From the NCBI GenBank assembly GCA_017616775.1, contig JAFZXM010000051.1:1-49546 (forward strand): a stretch of DNA of 49,546 bases, in the 5' to 3' direction. This stretch comes from Bacteroidales bacterium (GTDB lineage Bacteria; Bacteroidota; Bacteroidia; Bacteroidales; WCHB1-69). The notes beneath the pieces were generated by a model. That model saw nothing but the letters and a program-made list of their open reading frames with translations. It ran no database searches and was not told the origin of the DNA. Each line of letters begins with the position of its first letter. Within the stretch, counting starts at the first letter, position 1. The position numbers and the translations under genes were made by a program. Positions 17,452 to 26,493 of the stretch are shown piece by piece.

Positions 17452-17478
17452 AAAAAACACATTCAAAATGTTTTTTTA
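17451..17478 (+). terminator. Probable terminator after T9SS copy 3
   Basis: A-tract, short ACATT/AATGT stem with 3-base loop, then a T7 run; A-tract and T-tract extend the stem with one mismatch. Confidence 0.6.
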
Positions 17479-17510
17479 TGGTAAAAAAGTATCAGTGTAA
17501 AAAAAAATGT

Positions 17511-17518
17511 TATTTTTG
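17511..17518 (+). promoter_or_regulatory. -7 element TATTTTTG for T9SS copy 4
   Basis: Reads ATGTTATTTTTGC behind a long A-tract, 52 bases upstream of ATG 17571. Confidence 0.65.
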
Positions 17519-17570
17519 CATGGTTGAAATAAAGATAGAAAAATACAATATTAACTAAAACATTTTTAAG

Positions 17571-18290
17571 ATGAAAAAACTTATTCTATTAATTTCGGTG
17601 TTAGCTTGTTATTGTGCCGCACAAGCTCAAACGGTAACTAAAATTTATTATTACAAATCAGGAAATTATACCGATTTGGAAGAATTTGATTTTAGATACA
17701 CAGGAGGATGGTATGAAGCCAATATGCGTTTTGGTTTTGATATAGTCAATGGTTCCACCGCATTGCCGGCAGGCGAAAAAATTATCGTAAAGTTGAATCC
17801 TTTTAACGATCCGGACGAATACGAATACACTTTAAACGCCGCTTTAGGTCCCGGAGAAACGGTAAGATTTAACGAATTGACAACTTTTGCTTTGGGTAAT
17901 TATGATAACGCCCTCAGAGTGATTGACGAAAAAACCAAAGAAGGAACGGTATGCGCCACAGTGTTGAGTACTACCACATTGGGTGATTTGAGCAAAGGCA
18001 ACAATACTGACAAATGCGTTACATTCAAAGTGGTAAATGCTACCGCAATAAATGACGCCTCTCTCAGCAATGTGAATATTTATCCCACCGTGGTAAGCGA
18101 CAAATTGAATATCAGCAATGTGGAAAATGCCAATGTGAGTGTTTATGCTTTAAACGGCCAATTGATTGATAAAGTGGAGAATGCCAACGGCAATATCAGT
18201 ATAGATATGAGCAATTGTGCTGCAGGCATGTATATGGTAAAAATACAATCAGACAATAACGTACGTGTAGAAAAAATACAAGTGCGATAG
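17571..18290 (+). CDS. Small T9SS cargo protein, tandem copy 4
   Basis: A 239-residue exported protein: signal MKKLILLISVLACYCAAQAQ, a mature region with FDIVNGSTALPAGEKIIVKL that parallels the NNTGSDILAGDSIKIE segment of copy 1, then a T9SS tail beginning NIYPTVVSDKLNIS (Pro-Thr in place of the usual Pro-Asn-Pro) and ending VEKIQVR. It has its own promoter at 17511 and a terminator at 18314. The four copies suggest a locally expanded family of surface proteins. I do not recognise the mature domain. Confidence 0.83.
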   Translation: MKKLILLISVLACYCAAQAQTVTKIYYYKSGNYTDLEEFDFRYTGGWYEANMRFGFDIVNGSTALPAGEKIIVKLNPFNDPDEYEYTLNAALGPGETVRFNELTTFALGNYDNALRVIDEKTKEGTVCATVLSTTTLGDLSKGNNTDKCVTFKVVNATAINDASLSNVNIYPTVVSDKLNISNVENANVSVYALNGQLIDKVENANGNISIDMSNCAAGMYMVKIQSDNNVRVEKIQVR

Positions 18291-18310
18291 TCAAGTAGTC
18301 TATAAAAGAA

Positions 18311-18340
18311 AAGAATCGGTCGCAGGGCCGATTTTTTTTT
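18311..18340 (+). terminator. Intrinsic terminator after T9SS copy 4
   Basis: AATCGG / CCGATT stem with an 8-base loop, then a run of T residues. Confidence 0.75.
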
Positions 18341-18392
18341 GGCATAGAATTTGAATAAAGAAAGGTAAGAGTAACTTAAAAATTTTAGTACA

Positions 18393-19316
18393 GTGAAAGC
18401 AACAGTAAAAATAAAAGGAATGGTCCTGTTGGTATTTAGCATGGGACTGATGGCGGCAAACGCACAGCTGCCGGAAAAAATCACCGTAGCAAGCAAGGGC
18501 TTAAAAGGAAAAGTCCGTTCATACGTGGAAAGCAATTACAAGGCTTCGGAAGAAAATGGTGAAATACAAAAAGGGAACAAGACTGCAGAGTGGGTATATA
18601 ATTTTGACAAAAACGGAAACATAAGCGAATTTCAGGCAATCGGGGGTTCCGGAAAGGTGCTCCGTAAATATGTTTACAGTTACGATAAAGAAGGAAGGGA
18701 GATAAAAAAAGTATGGTATAGCGCCTCCTCCACAATATACAGAGAGTATGTAACCATATACGACAATACAATGCCCAAACTGTATCTGGTTAAAGACGGG
18801 GCAGGCAAAATAGTGGACAGTTCCTGTTTTGAGGGCAACGGCAAAATAGAAACGGAAACCTTATATTCCAAAGCGGGCGATAGCGCTATGGTGAAAAAAT
18901 ATAATTACACATACACCAACGGCTATCTGACGGAAAAGATAGAGAAAAAAGGAACAGAGGCGAAAGTAAGAGATTGGTATAAATATGATGCTAAAGGCAA
19001 TCTTTTGCAAGAAAAGAAATACAATGACAAAGGAGAATTATTGTTCCATTATATATATACATACAACAGCAATGGTGAAAAAGCAGAGAGAAGAAGCATG
19101 AGCAAATCCGGCAATTTGAGCCGAATTATCGCCTACACGTATAATGCCAACGGTGATATGACGGAAGAAACATGGTACGACAGCGGTAAAAAAATTCTCA
19201 GAGTGCAAAAATTCACTTATACTTATGACCATAACGGCAATTGGATATCAAAAATATCGTATGAAGGATTGGAAGAAAAAGTTATAGCTATTACGATACG
19301 TTCCATTACGTATTAG
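18393..19316 (+). CDS. Exported YD/RHS-repeat-like protein
   Basis: A 307-residue protein starting at a GTG; an ATG at 18420 is a less attractive start because it shortens the basic n-region. The signal peptide runs to about AANAQ (residue 25). The rest is built of 20-residue beta-rich repeats with the pattern YxYDxxGxxxxxxxY, for example YSYDKEGREIKKVWY, YKYDAKGNLLQEKKY and YTYNANGDMTEETWY. These resemble YD/RHS or MORN-like repeats that form open beta sheets. There is no T9SS tail and no toxin-like C-terminus, so it is not a full RHS toxin. A hairpin terminator follows the stop. Confidence 0.7.
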   Translation: MKATVKIKGMVLLVFSMGLMAANAQLPEKITVASKGLKGKVRSYVESNYKASEENGEIQKGNKTAEWVYNFDKNGNISEFQAIGGSGKVLRKYVYSYDKEGREIKKVWYSASSTIYREYVTIYDNTMPKLYLVKDGAGKIVDSSCFEGNGKIETETLYSKAGDSAMVKKYNYTYTNGYLTEKIEKKGTEAKVRDWYKYDAKGNLLQEKKYNDKGELLFHYIYTYNSNGEKAERRSMSKSGNLSRIIAYTYNANGDMTEETWYDSGKKILRVQKFTYTYDHNGNWISKISYEGLEEKVIAITIRSITY

Positions 19317-19346
19317 CAGATGAATAAATTTTTATTGTTACTGTTG

Positions 19347-19374
19347 AGAGGGAGTTGGTACAACTTCCTCTTTA
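19347..19374 (+). terminator. Hairpin terminator after YD-repeat-like gene
   Basis: Stem AGAGGGAGTTG pairing with CAACTTCCTCT (one G-U pair), loop of three, followed by TTATTGTTT. Confidence 0.65.
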
Positions 19375-19522
19375 TTGTTTGTTCATGCTGAGGTAACGGA
19401 ATGTTTTCTTGCAATGCTTGCCAATGCCGTAAAAACATTTACAGGCATTCCGCATCCTTGTAATGGCCTGTCGGTTTAGTGGTGTTTGTAAGCTGTCCGG
19501 TTTTTGCCGGAGAAGAAACAAA

Positions 19523-19549
19523 AAAAAACCGAACAATGTTCGGTTTTTT
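19523..19549 (-). terminator. Terminator for Ala/Glu-rich lipoprotein gene
   Basis: Stem AAAAAACCGAAC / GTTCGGTTTTTT with a 3-base loop. T-runs on both strands make it potentially bidirectional. It lies 23 bases past the lipoprotein stop. Confidence 0.8.
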
Positions 19550-19572
19550 AATTTTTGAAAAATCAGCAATGA

Positions 19573-19908
19573 CTATTCAATTTGTTTGCCGCCTCTTAAA
19601 GCTGCTCTTTTGTCTGCTGCGGTTTCTGCTTTTTCAGCTGCTTCTATGGTAGCTTCGGTAGCTACTTTTTTAGCTGCTTTTTTTACAGCTGTTTTAGCGT
19701 CAGTTTGAGCTTCAGCTTCTGCTTGAGCTGCTGCTTCAGCTTCTGCTGCTGCCAATGCTGCTGCTTCAGCTTCTGCTGCTGCTTCAGCTTCTGCTGCTGC
19801 GATAGAATCAGCTATTCTTTGTTCTTCTGCTGCTTGTTCTTCAGCGCTGGGACCGCAGGATACAAATACCAAACCTGCTACTGCTAATAATGCAAATAAT
19901 TTTTTCAT
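19573..19908 (-). CDS. Small Ala/Glu-rich lipoprotein
   Basis: A 111-residue lipoprotein. The signal MKKLFALLAVAGLVFVSCG ends in a lipobox cysteine near residue 18. The mature protein is low in complexity: about 50 residues rich in Ala and Glu (EAEAAAEAEAAA), followed by a basic Ala/Lys stretch (AVKKAAKKV). It would form a long single helix, perhaps a periplasmic spacer or peptidoglycan-associated rod. An 18-base in-frame tandem repeat encodes part of the acidic region. Promoter at 19945-19952 and a strong terminator at 19523-19549. Function unknown. Confidence 0.8.
   Translation of the reverse strand: MKKLFALLAVAGLVFVSCGPSAEEQAAEEQRIADSIAAAEAEAAAEAEAAALAAAEAEAAAQAEAEAQTDAKTAVKKAAKKVATEATIEAAEKAETAADKRAALRGGKQIE
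19732..19797. repeat. 18-base in-frame tandem repeat inside lipoprotein gene
   Basis: The unit TGCTTCAGCTTCTGCTGC occurs at 19732-19749, 19762-19779 and 19780-19797; the last two are contiguous and the first is offset by 12 bases. Each unit encodes six Ala/Glu residues, so copy-number changes would keep the frame. Confidence 0.85.
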
Positions 19909-19944
19909 TTTCTTGTGTGTTAAATTTGTATACTAAATTTTTGG

Positions 19945-19952
19945 CAAAGGTA
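19945..19952 (-). promoter_or_regulatory. -7 element TACCTTTG for Ala/Glu-rich lipoprotein
   Basis: Minus-strand read ATGTTACCTTTGCC, 36 bases upstream of the start at 19908. Confidence 0.7.
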
Positions 19953-20027
19953 ACATAAAAAATGCTAAAAAATGCCATTAACATGAAAAAATTTTTTTCT
20001 TTTTTTGTTTTGTATTGTTTTTAATTG

Positions 20028-20035
20028 TACTTTTG
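20028..20035 (+). promoter_or_regulatory. -7 element TACTTTTG for Ig-like lipoprotein
   Basis: Reads TTGTACTTTTGC, 73 bases upstream of ATG 20109, leaving a 60-base AT-rich leader. Confidence 0.6.
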
Positions 20036-20108
20036 CAAAGTTATTATAACGCATATTGCGGAAATAAAAAATTAATATTAATATTAACAAATCAAAAAAA
20101 AAGGTAAA

Positions 20109-20783
20109 ATGAAAAAGATTTTATTATCAGTAGCCGCTTTGGCTTTCGTATTGGTTTTTGCAAGTTGTGGCAAAGATAAAAATGCCCCTGTAATCACCCT
20201 TCCTACCGATGATGCTACACCGGTATTCGATTTAGGTGATGTAGAATCTGCTTTGGCAGGTGTTACAGCTAATGATGATGTTGACGGTGATGTTACCGCT
20301 AATCTTACCGTAACCGGTTTGGATTATGCAGGTGCCGCTACACTTACTTATGCTGTGGTTGACCAAGCTAACAATGAAGGTACCATAGGTAGAGAAGCTA
20401 TTATTTCTACCGGCAGACTGGGTGGACATTACAATGTTTCCAGCAAAGATTTGGATGATCCTTCAGCAGATCCGTATGCATATAATGTAACTGCTGCAAA
20501 AGCAAACAATCCTGCTCAATTAATTATCAGCAATTTCTACGACAGTGATTGGGTACTCACTTTGGATGCAGTTCCCGGAGCAGCTCAAATGACTAATGAA
20601 GCCAATCCTGTACGCGTTGCTTACGGTGACGGTCAAGCATTGGTATATGCTACCGCTACTTATGGTCCTACTTCAAATCCTGCACAATATACTTTATTGG
20701 TAGTGTCTTATACATTTAAAGATGCTGTTACCAATGAAGTTATAGGCAGTTATGAAGACACCTTTGAATTGCAAGTAAAATAA
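20109..20783 (+). CDS. Lipoprotein with Ig-like (DUF5011-type) domain
   Basis: A 224-residue lipoprotein. The signal MKKILLSVAALAFVLVFASCG carries a lipobox cysteine near residue 20. The next 80 residues (NAPVITLP, then ANDDVDGDVTANLTV and TLTYAVVDQANNEGT) follow the pattern of DUF5011/PKD-type bacterial Ig folds, which usually sit in surface lipoproteins of Bacteroidota. The remaining part (NVSSKDLDDPSADPYAYNV onward) is unassigned and ends in a beta-rich segment. Single gene with promoter at 20028 and terminator at 20803. Likely periplasmic or cell-surface. Confidence 0.78.
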   Translation: MKKILLSVAALAFVLVFASCGKDKNAPVITLPTDDATPVFDLGDVESALAGVTANDDVDGDVTANLTVTGLDYAGAATLTYAVVDQANNEGTIGREAIISTGRLGGHYNVSSKDLDDPSADPYAYNVTAAKANNPAQLIISNFYDSDWVLTLDAVPGAAQMTNEANPVRVAYGDGQALVYATATYGPTSNPAQYTLLVVSYTFKDAVTNEVIGSYEDTFELQVK

Positions 20784-20802
20784 TCAGGAGCAATCACAAG
20801 AC

Positions 20803-20835
20803 AAAAAAAAGACCGCCCATGCGGTCTTTTTTTTT
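20803..20835 (+). terminator. Intrinsic terminator after Ig-like lipoprotein gene
   Basis: A8-GACCGC / GCGGTC-T9 perfect stem with a 4-base loop; also isolates the aspS promoter. Confidence 0.85.
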
Positions 20836-20878
20836 GTGTGAACTCCGGTTCAGGTTCAGGGCATTGATAAAAAAATGC

Positions 20879-20886
20879 TACCTTTG
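20879..20886 (+). promoter_or_regulatory. -7 element TACCTTTG for aspS
   Basis: Reads AAAAATGCTACCTTTGC, 29 bases upstream of ATG 20916. A TTG at 20864-20866 could serve as the -33 element. Confidence 0.75.
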
Positions 20887-20915
20887 CATCTGTTAAAAAA
20901 GATAAAAACAGATAT

Positions 20916-22673
20916 ATGTATAGAACGAACACTTGCGGAGAATTAAATATTGCCAATGTGGGACAGGAAGTTACCCTTTGCGGATGGGCACAGCGCATTC
21001 GTAAAATGGGTGGTATGACATTTATTGACATCCGGGACCGTTACGGTATCACCCAATTGGTATTCAGTAATGAGATAAACGCCTCATTGTGTGAACAAGC
21101 CAACCGTATAGGCAGGGAATATGTGTTACAAGCAACAGGAAAGGTGGCGGAACGCAGTTCCAAAAATGCCAAAAATCCCACAGGGGAAATAGAGATAATA
21201 GTGGACACGTTGAAAGTGCTTAATGAGGCGGCTACGCCTCCTTTCACCATAGAAGACGATACCGACGGAGGCGATGATTTGCGCATGCGATACCGTTATT
21301 TGGACCTTCGTCGCACATGTGTGCGTGCCAATTTGGAATTGCGTCACAAAATGGCTTTTGAAGTCCGGAAATATTTGGATGAGCATGGTTTTTTGGAGGT
21401 GGAAACACCGGTTTTGGTCAATTCCACTCCCGAAGGTGCCCGGGATTTTGTGGTGCCAAGCCGTATGAATGCAGGTCAGTTTTATGCTCTTCCCCAAAGT
21501 CCGCAAATATTAAAACAATTGTTGATGGTATCGGGTTTTGACCGGTATTTTCAAATAGTGAAATGTTTCCGCGATGAGGATTTGCGGGCAGACCGCCAGC
21601 CGGAATTTACGCAGATAGACTGTGAAATGTCGTTTGTGGAGCAAGAAGATATACTCAATATGTTTGAAGGCATGACCCGTCATTTGTTCAAAGCGATAAA
21701 AGGTATGGATATACCGGTATTGCCTCGAATTTCGTGGCATGATGCAATGAAATATTATGGTTCGGACAAGCCTGACACCCGTTTTGAAATGAAATTTGTA
21801 GAGCTGACGGATATTCTCAAAGGATATGGTTTTGCCGTGTTTGACAGTGCGGCATACATCGGCGGTATTTGTGCCAAAGGAGCGGCAAGTTATACCCGCA
21901 AGCAGCTGGATGCTCTTACCGAATACGTAAAACGTCCGCAAATAGGAGCCAAAGGCATGGTGTATGCAAGGGTGGAAGCCGACGGTAATGTAAAATCCAG
22001 TGTGGATAAATTTTACAGTCAGGAGGTGTTGCAACAATTGAAGGCGGCATTTCAAGCGGAAGCCGGGGATTTGATACTTATACTCAGCGGCGACAATGCC
22101 GACAAAACGCGCAAGCAATTGTGTGAATTGCGTTTGGAAATGGGTTCACAATTGGGCTTGAGAGATAAAAATAAATATTCTTGTTTATGGGTGGTGGATT
22201 TTCCCATGTATGAATGGAGTGAGGAAGAAAATCGTTTGATGGCCATGCATCATCCTTTTACATCTCCCAAACCGGAAGATATTCCTTTGTTGGATACCGA
22301 TCCCGCATCGGTGAGAGCCAATGCATACGATATGGTTATCAACGGAGTGGAAGTAGGCGGAGGTTCCATACGTATACACGACAGCCAATTGCAGGCCAAG
22401 GTATTTGAAGTGTTGGGTTTTACTCCTGAAAAAGCACAGGAAAAGTTCGGATTTTTGATGAATGCTTTCAAATTCGGAGCTCCCCCGCACGGAGGTTTGG
22501 CCTACGGATTGGATAGATTTGTGTCATTGTTTGCGGGTTTGGACAGCATACGCGATTGCATTGCTTTCCCCAAAAACAATCAAGGCAGAGATATGATGCT
22601 TAATGCTCCGGGAGAATTGGATCCTTCCCAATTGGAAGAATTGAATATCACCACCGTCATAAAAAGCAAATAA
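20916..22673 (+). CDS. aspS: Aspartyl-tRNA synthetase
   Basis: A 585-residue class II aminoacyl-tRNA synthetase of the bacterial type, normal length. It charges tRNA-Asp with aspartate in the cytoplasm. The N-terminal OB-fold anticodon-binding domain begins [11 protein letters not shown] with [20 protein letters not shown]. Class II motif 2 lies near [18 protein letters not shown]. The family-typical GAD insert fills the middle. Motif 3 is [15 protein letters not shown] near the C-terminus. A strong promoter lies 30 bases upstream. The convergent Omp85-like gene ends 8 bases downstream of its stop. Confidence 0.98.
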   Translation: MYRTNTCGELNIANVGQEVTLCGWAQRIRKMGGMTFIDIRDRYGITQLVFSNEINASLCEQANRIGREYVLQATGKVAERSSKNAKNPTGEIEIIVDTLKVLNEAATPPFTIEDDTDGGDDLRMRYRYLDLRRTCVRANLELRHKMAFEVRKYLDEHGFLEVETPVLVNSTPEGARDFVVPSRMNAGQFYALPQSPQILKQLLMVSGFDRYFQIVKCFRDEDLRADRQPEFTQIDCEMSFVEQEDILNMFEGMTRHLFKAIKGMDIPVLPRISWHDAMKYYGSDKPDTRFEMKFVELTDILKGYGFAVFDSAAYIGGICAKGAASYTRKQLDALTEYVKRPQIGAKGMVYARVEADGNVKSSVDKFYSQEVLQQLKAAFQAEAGDLILILSGDNADKTRKQLCELRLEMGSQLGLRDKNKYSCLWVVDFPMYEWSEEENRLMAMHHPFTSPKPEDIPLLDTDPASVRANAYDMVINGVEVGGGSIRIHDSQLQAKVFEVLGFTPEKAQEKFGFLMNAFKFGAPPHGGLAYGLDRFVSLFAGLDSIRDCIAFPKNNQGRDMMLNAPGELDPSQLEELNITTVIKSK

Positions 22674-22681
22674 GCAGTATA

Positions 22682-24433
22682 TTAAAACAGGGCCGTATAT
22701 CCGAAGTTGATTTTGCCGGTGGCAAATTTTATCGGATTGTTTCTTTGTTTTCCAAGAGCATAGCTAAGAGAGAATATACCGGCTTTGGTGTTGAAGGCGA
22801 TACCCAAGCCAAAGCCGAAAGGAAAATCGCTGACATAGGTGCCGGTATATTTTTTTTCATATCCTGCCACATCAAAAAATGCTTGCAGATACGATTGTTT
22901 GGCAAAAGAAAAACGAATTTCATTGCTCAATATCACATAGGTGGATGCCAAAATGGAATGATGGTCAAAACCCCGTAAAGTGTTGAGTCCGCCTATGGGC
23001 AGCAATTCGTTTTCATACAATGTGTTTGCTTGCAAATGAGCAGCTTTGCACATTAGCACCCATGTCCATCGTTTTCCCATGGGGAAAAAGAAATCGGCGG
23101 TGATGCCCGCTTTCAATTGAACGGTTTTGACCTTGATGCCGTCATACAGGGAGGGTTCTATCAAAGCGTTTTTTATTATTTTTTTATTGCCGGCGGCAAG
23201 GTTGATATCTATTTGATAACCTTTGTGCGGATTGTAAATGTAATCCAACTGTTGGACATTGAAGGCACATCCGTACCAATGCATATTATAGTCTATCCTA
23301 TCGGGCAACAGGGTGAGCGTTTTTAAGGCTTCGTTGTGGATGAGTCTGGAATTTTGAAAGGCATAATATGTTTTTACATATCCGTTGGACAATATATAAT
23401 ATCTTAACCCTATTTCTGCGTACAGGTTAAGATATTGAGTGTCTTTTTTTTCCATATTAAAACGGGCATCTATGGAAAGGGCGGTGTAAAAAAGATAAGG
23501 AAAGTCCATGGCTATATCCAGCAATTGGGATTGTACCTGAGTGCGTTTCCATGAAAACGAAAGATGTTCTCCAATGCCGAATATATTGGTGAGATTTAAG
23601 TTGATATTACCGGTAACAAGTACTTTGCCTGATATTTCATCGCTGGGAACCAATCCCAAATAACCTTCAAATTGATTGATTTTTTTCTTTTCGGCAAAAA
23701 TATACAATGCCGCTTTGTTTTGTGAAAAAGAAATGCCGGGGTCGCGTGTGAGTTGTATATAATTCAAATTTTGCAGTTTATAGGTTACCTTGCTGATAAC
23801 GGAGGCATTGTAAGCTTTTTTTCGTTTAATGCCAAGATAGCCGTATAAAAAACCGGGGTGAAGTTTTACATTTCCTTCCTGTATAATGCTGTCAAAGAGA
23901 ATGTAATTGTTTTTTTTGATTTCAATGTCGGCCTTGCCTCCGTTTTCGTCGGGGAGTATTTGTGCAATTTTTACTTCTGCAAAAGGGTAACCATGGTTTT
24001 CGAGGGAAGATAATATTTTTTGGTTAGCGGCAGACAAGTCATATACGGAATGGATATTGTCAAGTCTTTTGTCAAAGTTAAAAAAATGATAATCAATACT
24101 ATCACAATCCAAGCAATGAATTCCGGCGGTTTGGATTTTCATACAGGGTCCCACATATATAATGGCATGAACAGTATCGTTCCCTATCCACATACTGTCC
24201 AAAACGGCGGATATATATTGGGCTTGATGCAAGGAGGAAATTATTTTTTTGATATGTCTTTGGGCTTGGGCTGGGGAGGAATAATTTTGTTTTTCATGAG
24301 TTTTTTGTATAATGGATACGGCTTGTGCGGAGCATTGCAAATATTGTATATTCAGTATATATTTGGCTTGTAAAGAATAATTGATAAGCAATGCAAGCAG
24401 AATAATGTATATTTTATTACCGTTTTGAGGCAT
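22682..24433 (-). CDS. Omp85/BamA-TamA-like outer-membrane protein
   Basis: A 583-residue protein. The frame extends to 24487, but the Met at 24433 gives a proper signal (MPQNGNKIYIILLALLINYSLQA) and sits just after the stop of the upstream barrel gene. The N-terminal third looks like one or two POTRA domains (ILSSLENHGYPFAEVKI is the POTRA-type helix and strand). The C-terminal 350 residues form a beta-barrel with the Omp85 pattern GLNTLRGFDHHSILASTYVILSNEIRF-like (RGF motif) and the aromatic C-terminus FGYTALF. It likely assembles or translocates outer-membrane proteins or lipids. It is shorter than BamA, so TamA-like. Confidence 0.8.
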   Translation of the reverse strand: MPQNGNKIYIILLALLINYSLQAKYILNIQYLQCSAQAVSIIQKTHEKQNYSSPAQAQRHIKKIISSLHQAQYISAVLDSMWIGNDTVHAIIYVGPCMKIQTAGIHCLDCDSIDYHFFNFDKRLDNIHSVYDLSAANQKILSSLENHGYPFAEVKIAQILPDENGGKADIEIKKNNYILFDSIIQEGNVKLHPGFLYGYLGIKRKKAYNASVISKVTYKLQNLNYIQLTRDPGISFSQNKAALYIFAEKKKINQFEGYLGLVPSDEISGKVLVTGNINLNLTNIFGIGEHLSFSWKRTQVQSQLLDIAMDFPYLFYTALSIDARFNMEKKDTQYLNLYAEIGLRYYILSNGYVKTYYAFQNSRLIHNEALKTLTLLPDRIDYNMHWYGCAFNVQQLDYIYNPHKGYQIDINLAAGNKKIIKNALIEPSLYDGIKVKTVQLKAGITADFFFPMGKRWTWVLMCKAAHLQANTLYENELLPIGGLNTLRGFDHHSILASTYVILSNEIRFSFAKQSYLQAFFDVAGYEKKYTGTYVSDFPFGFGLGIAFNTKAGIFSLSYALGKQRNNPIKFATGKINFGYTALF

Positions 24434-24444
24434 GGCGTGGAGGG

Positions 24445-25032
24445 TTAAAATTGGTAATACAGATAGAATATAAGGGCATTGTTCCACATATAGGTTTTAT
24501 AAATACCGGAGGAGCGCAGCACATAGTTCCGTCCGATAGGCGAAAGGGAATAGTTGAATTTTATACCTATTCCGAAATAGTTTTCAAAATAATAATTAAG
24601 GTCGGCCACACCTCCGAGTTCAAACAAATGGAATTTATGGTCGGTTTCCAAGTCTTCTCCGTCCAATGTTTCTTTTGCGCCGGCCAAAATATTGCAGGAA
24701 AGTCCCGCTTGCAGATAGAATCCTTTCCAAAAGTTCCATCCGAACATAACAGGTATTTCCACCTGATGCAGAGAGATTTTGTATATACCGTTATTTGTGG
24801 CGCGGCTTCCTTTTTGTACATAGTTGATTTCCATTTGCAATTTGCAACGGATGTTTTCAAAGGGATAGTTGGCGAAAGTGCCTACAAACACACCTGCTTT
24901 GTGATAGCCTCCGTAGTCATCACCGTCCACTTGGGTTATAGCTGCTCCTGCTTGTAATCCTCCTCTTATTTTTTGTGCCGGAGCCGATAGGGCCAAAAGC
25001 AGGCACAAGAAGAGGATATATATTGTTTTCAT
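24445..25032 (-). CDS. Outer-membrane beta-barrel protein (PorT-like)
   Basis: A 195-residue protein. The Met at 25032 gives the signal MKTIYILFLCLLLALSAPAQ; the frame start at 25044 would overlap purD and is less likely. The mature protein begins KIRGGLQAGAAIT and contains regularly spaced amphipathic strands (VEIPVMFGWNFWKGFYLQAGLS) ending LIFYLYYQF, typical of eight-stranded Bacteroidota barrels of the PorT/OMP_b-brl_2 group. It lies 2 bases from purD and 11 bases from the Omp85-like gene, all on the minus strand. Function unknown. Assignment to PorT itself is not supported. Confidence 0.78.
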   Translation of the reverse strand: MKTIYILFLCLLLALSAPAQKIRGGLQAGAAITQVDGDDYGGYHKAGVFVGTFANYPFENIRCKLQMEINYVQKGSRATNNGIYKISLHQVEIPVMFGWNFWKGFYLQAGLSCNILAGAKETLDGEDLETDHKFHLFELGGVADLNYYFENYFGIGIKFNYSLSPIGRNYVLRSSGIYKTYMWNNALIFYLYYQF

Positions 25033-25034
25033 GC

Positions 25035-26315
25035 TTATTTGCATACGTCTAAACCTATATCTTTCCGATAATATTTTTTGTCGAATTGAACTGTTTCAGC
25101 GTTTTTATTTGATATGGCAAGAGCTTTTTCAAGGGTATCGGCCATAGTGGTGATGGTCATCACCCTGCCGCCTGCGGTAAGCAGTTCTCCTTGCTCGTTG
25201 CGGCGGGTGCCTGCATGAAAAATCTGACTGTCCACCACTTCTTCACAACGGGTGATGATTTTGCCTTTTTCGTATTTTTCAGGATAACCTCCTGAAACCA
25301 GCATGATGCTGGCTACGCATTGATTGGAGATATTGATGGTATCTTGATGCAGAGAACCGTGTGCCGTATGGAGGAACAGCTCTACCAAATCGTTATTAAT
25401 GCGGGGCATCACCGATTCTGTTTCAGGGTCTCCCATGCGGACATTGTATTCTATTACATAAGGGTCTCCGTTTACATTCATCAATCCGATGAACAAAAAG
25501 CCGTGGTAAATAATATCTCTGTGTTGAAGGCCCTGTATGGTGGGTTTGATAATTCTTTCTTCCACTTTTTGCATAAATTCCTCATCGGCAAAAGGGACAG
25601 GAGAAACGGAGCCCATTCCGCCCGTATTGAGGCCGGTGTCGCCTTCGCCGATGCGTTTATAGTCTTTAGCGGAAGGCAGAATAAGGTAGGAATTTCCGTC
25701 GGTGAGCACAAATACGGAGAGTTCTATGCCTTTGAGGTATTGTTCTATAACGACTTTATGTCCGGAGGTGCCGAATTTGTTTTCCATGAACATGGCATGG
25801 AGTTCTGTTTCGGCTTGATGTATGTTATCGGTGATGATAACACCTTTTCCTGCAGCCAAACCGTCAGCCTTGAGCACATAGGGGGCTTGCATGGTATGCA
25901 AAAAAGCAACGGCTTGCTCGTATTCGTCGGCTGTAAAAGTGCGGTAGGCGGCGGTGGGTATATGGTATTCCTGCATGAATTCCTTGGCATAGTCTTTACT
26001 GCCTTCCAATTGGGCTCCCGCTTTGGAAGGACCTATCACCAGCACATGTTGCGTGCCGGTATCTGTTTTGACGGCATCGTAAATGCCGTCCACCAAAGCT
26101 TGTTCCGGCCCCACTACCAGCATATCTATGTTTTTTTCAAGTATAAATTGTTTGATACTTGCAATATCATTGTCGGCAATGGCTATGTTTTGTCCGCACA
26201 TGGCGGTGCCGGCATTACCGGGAGCTATATATAATTGTGAACATAATAAACTTTTGGATATTTTCCATGCTAATGCGTGTTCTCTTCCTCCTGACCCTAA
26301 AAGCAATATTTTCAT
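25035..26315 (-). CDS. purD: Phosphoribosylamine-glycine ligase
   Basis: A 426-residue ATP-grasp enzyme, normal length. It joins glycine to phosphoribosylamine, the second step of purine synthesis. The N-terminal motif is LLLGSGGREHALAWKI. The ATP-grasp region shows YVLKADGLAAGKGVII, GIELSVFVLTDG and YNVRMGDPETE, and the C-terminal adds SGGYPEKYEKG. A strong promoter (26343-26350) lies 28 bases upstream. It is divergent from rpiB with two back-to-back promoters. The two outer-membrane protein genes downstream probably share its transcript. Confidence 0.98.
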   Translation of the reverse strand: MKILLLGSGGREHALAWKISKSLLCSQLYIAPGNAGTAMCGQNIAIADNDIASIKQFILEKNIDMLVVGPEQALVDGIYDAVKTDTGTQHVLVIGPSKAGAQLEGSKDYAKEFMQEYHIPTAAYRTFTADEYEQAVAFLHTMQAPYVLKADGLAAGKGVIITDNIHQAETELHAMFMENKFGTSGHKVVIEQYLKGIELSVFVLTDGNSYLILPSAKDYKRIGEGDTGLNTGGMGSVSPVPFADEEFMQKVEERIIKPTIQGLQHRDIIYHGFLFIGLMNVNGDPYVIEYNVRMGDPETESVMPRINNDLVELFLHTAHGSLHQDTINISNQCVASIMLVSGGYPEKYEKGKIITRCEEVVDSQIFHAGTRRNEQGELLTAGGRVMTITTMADTLEKALAISNKNAETVQFDKKYYRKDIGLDVCK

Positions 26316-26342
26316 GATATGTCGTATTGGTTATCTATTGGG

Positions 26343-26350
26343 CAAAGATA
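26343..26350 (-). promoter_or_regulatory. -7 element TATCTTTG for purD
   Basis: Minus-strand read AAATGCTATCTTTGC, 28 bases upstream of the purD start. It forms a divergent pair with the rpiB promoter about 50 bases away. Confidence 0.75.
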
Positions 26351-26402
26351 GCATTTTTTTTAATATCGCCGCAGGCTCAGGGTATATCTCATAAAAAAAT
26401 GT

Positions 26403-26410
26403 TACCTTTG
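26403..26410 (+). promoter_or_regulatory. -7 element TACCTTTG for rpiB
   Basis: Reads AAAATGTTACCTTTGC, 83 bases upstream of ATG 26494, giving a leader of about 75 bases with no obvious structure. Confidence 0.7.
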
Positions 26411-26493
26411 CTTATTTAGGTATTGCTGAAATATTTTGTAAGCAATTGAAGTATAATAAATTTGTATTTATATCAGGTCAAACGGTAACATAA

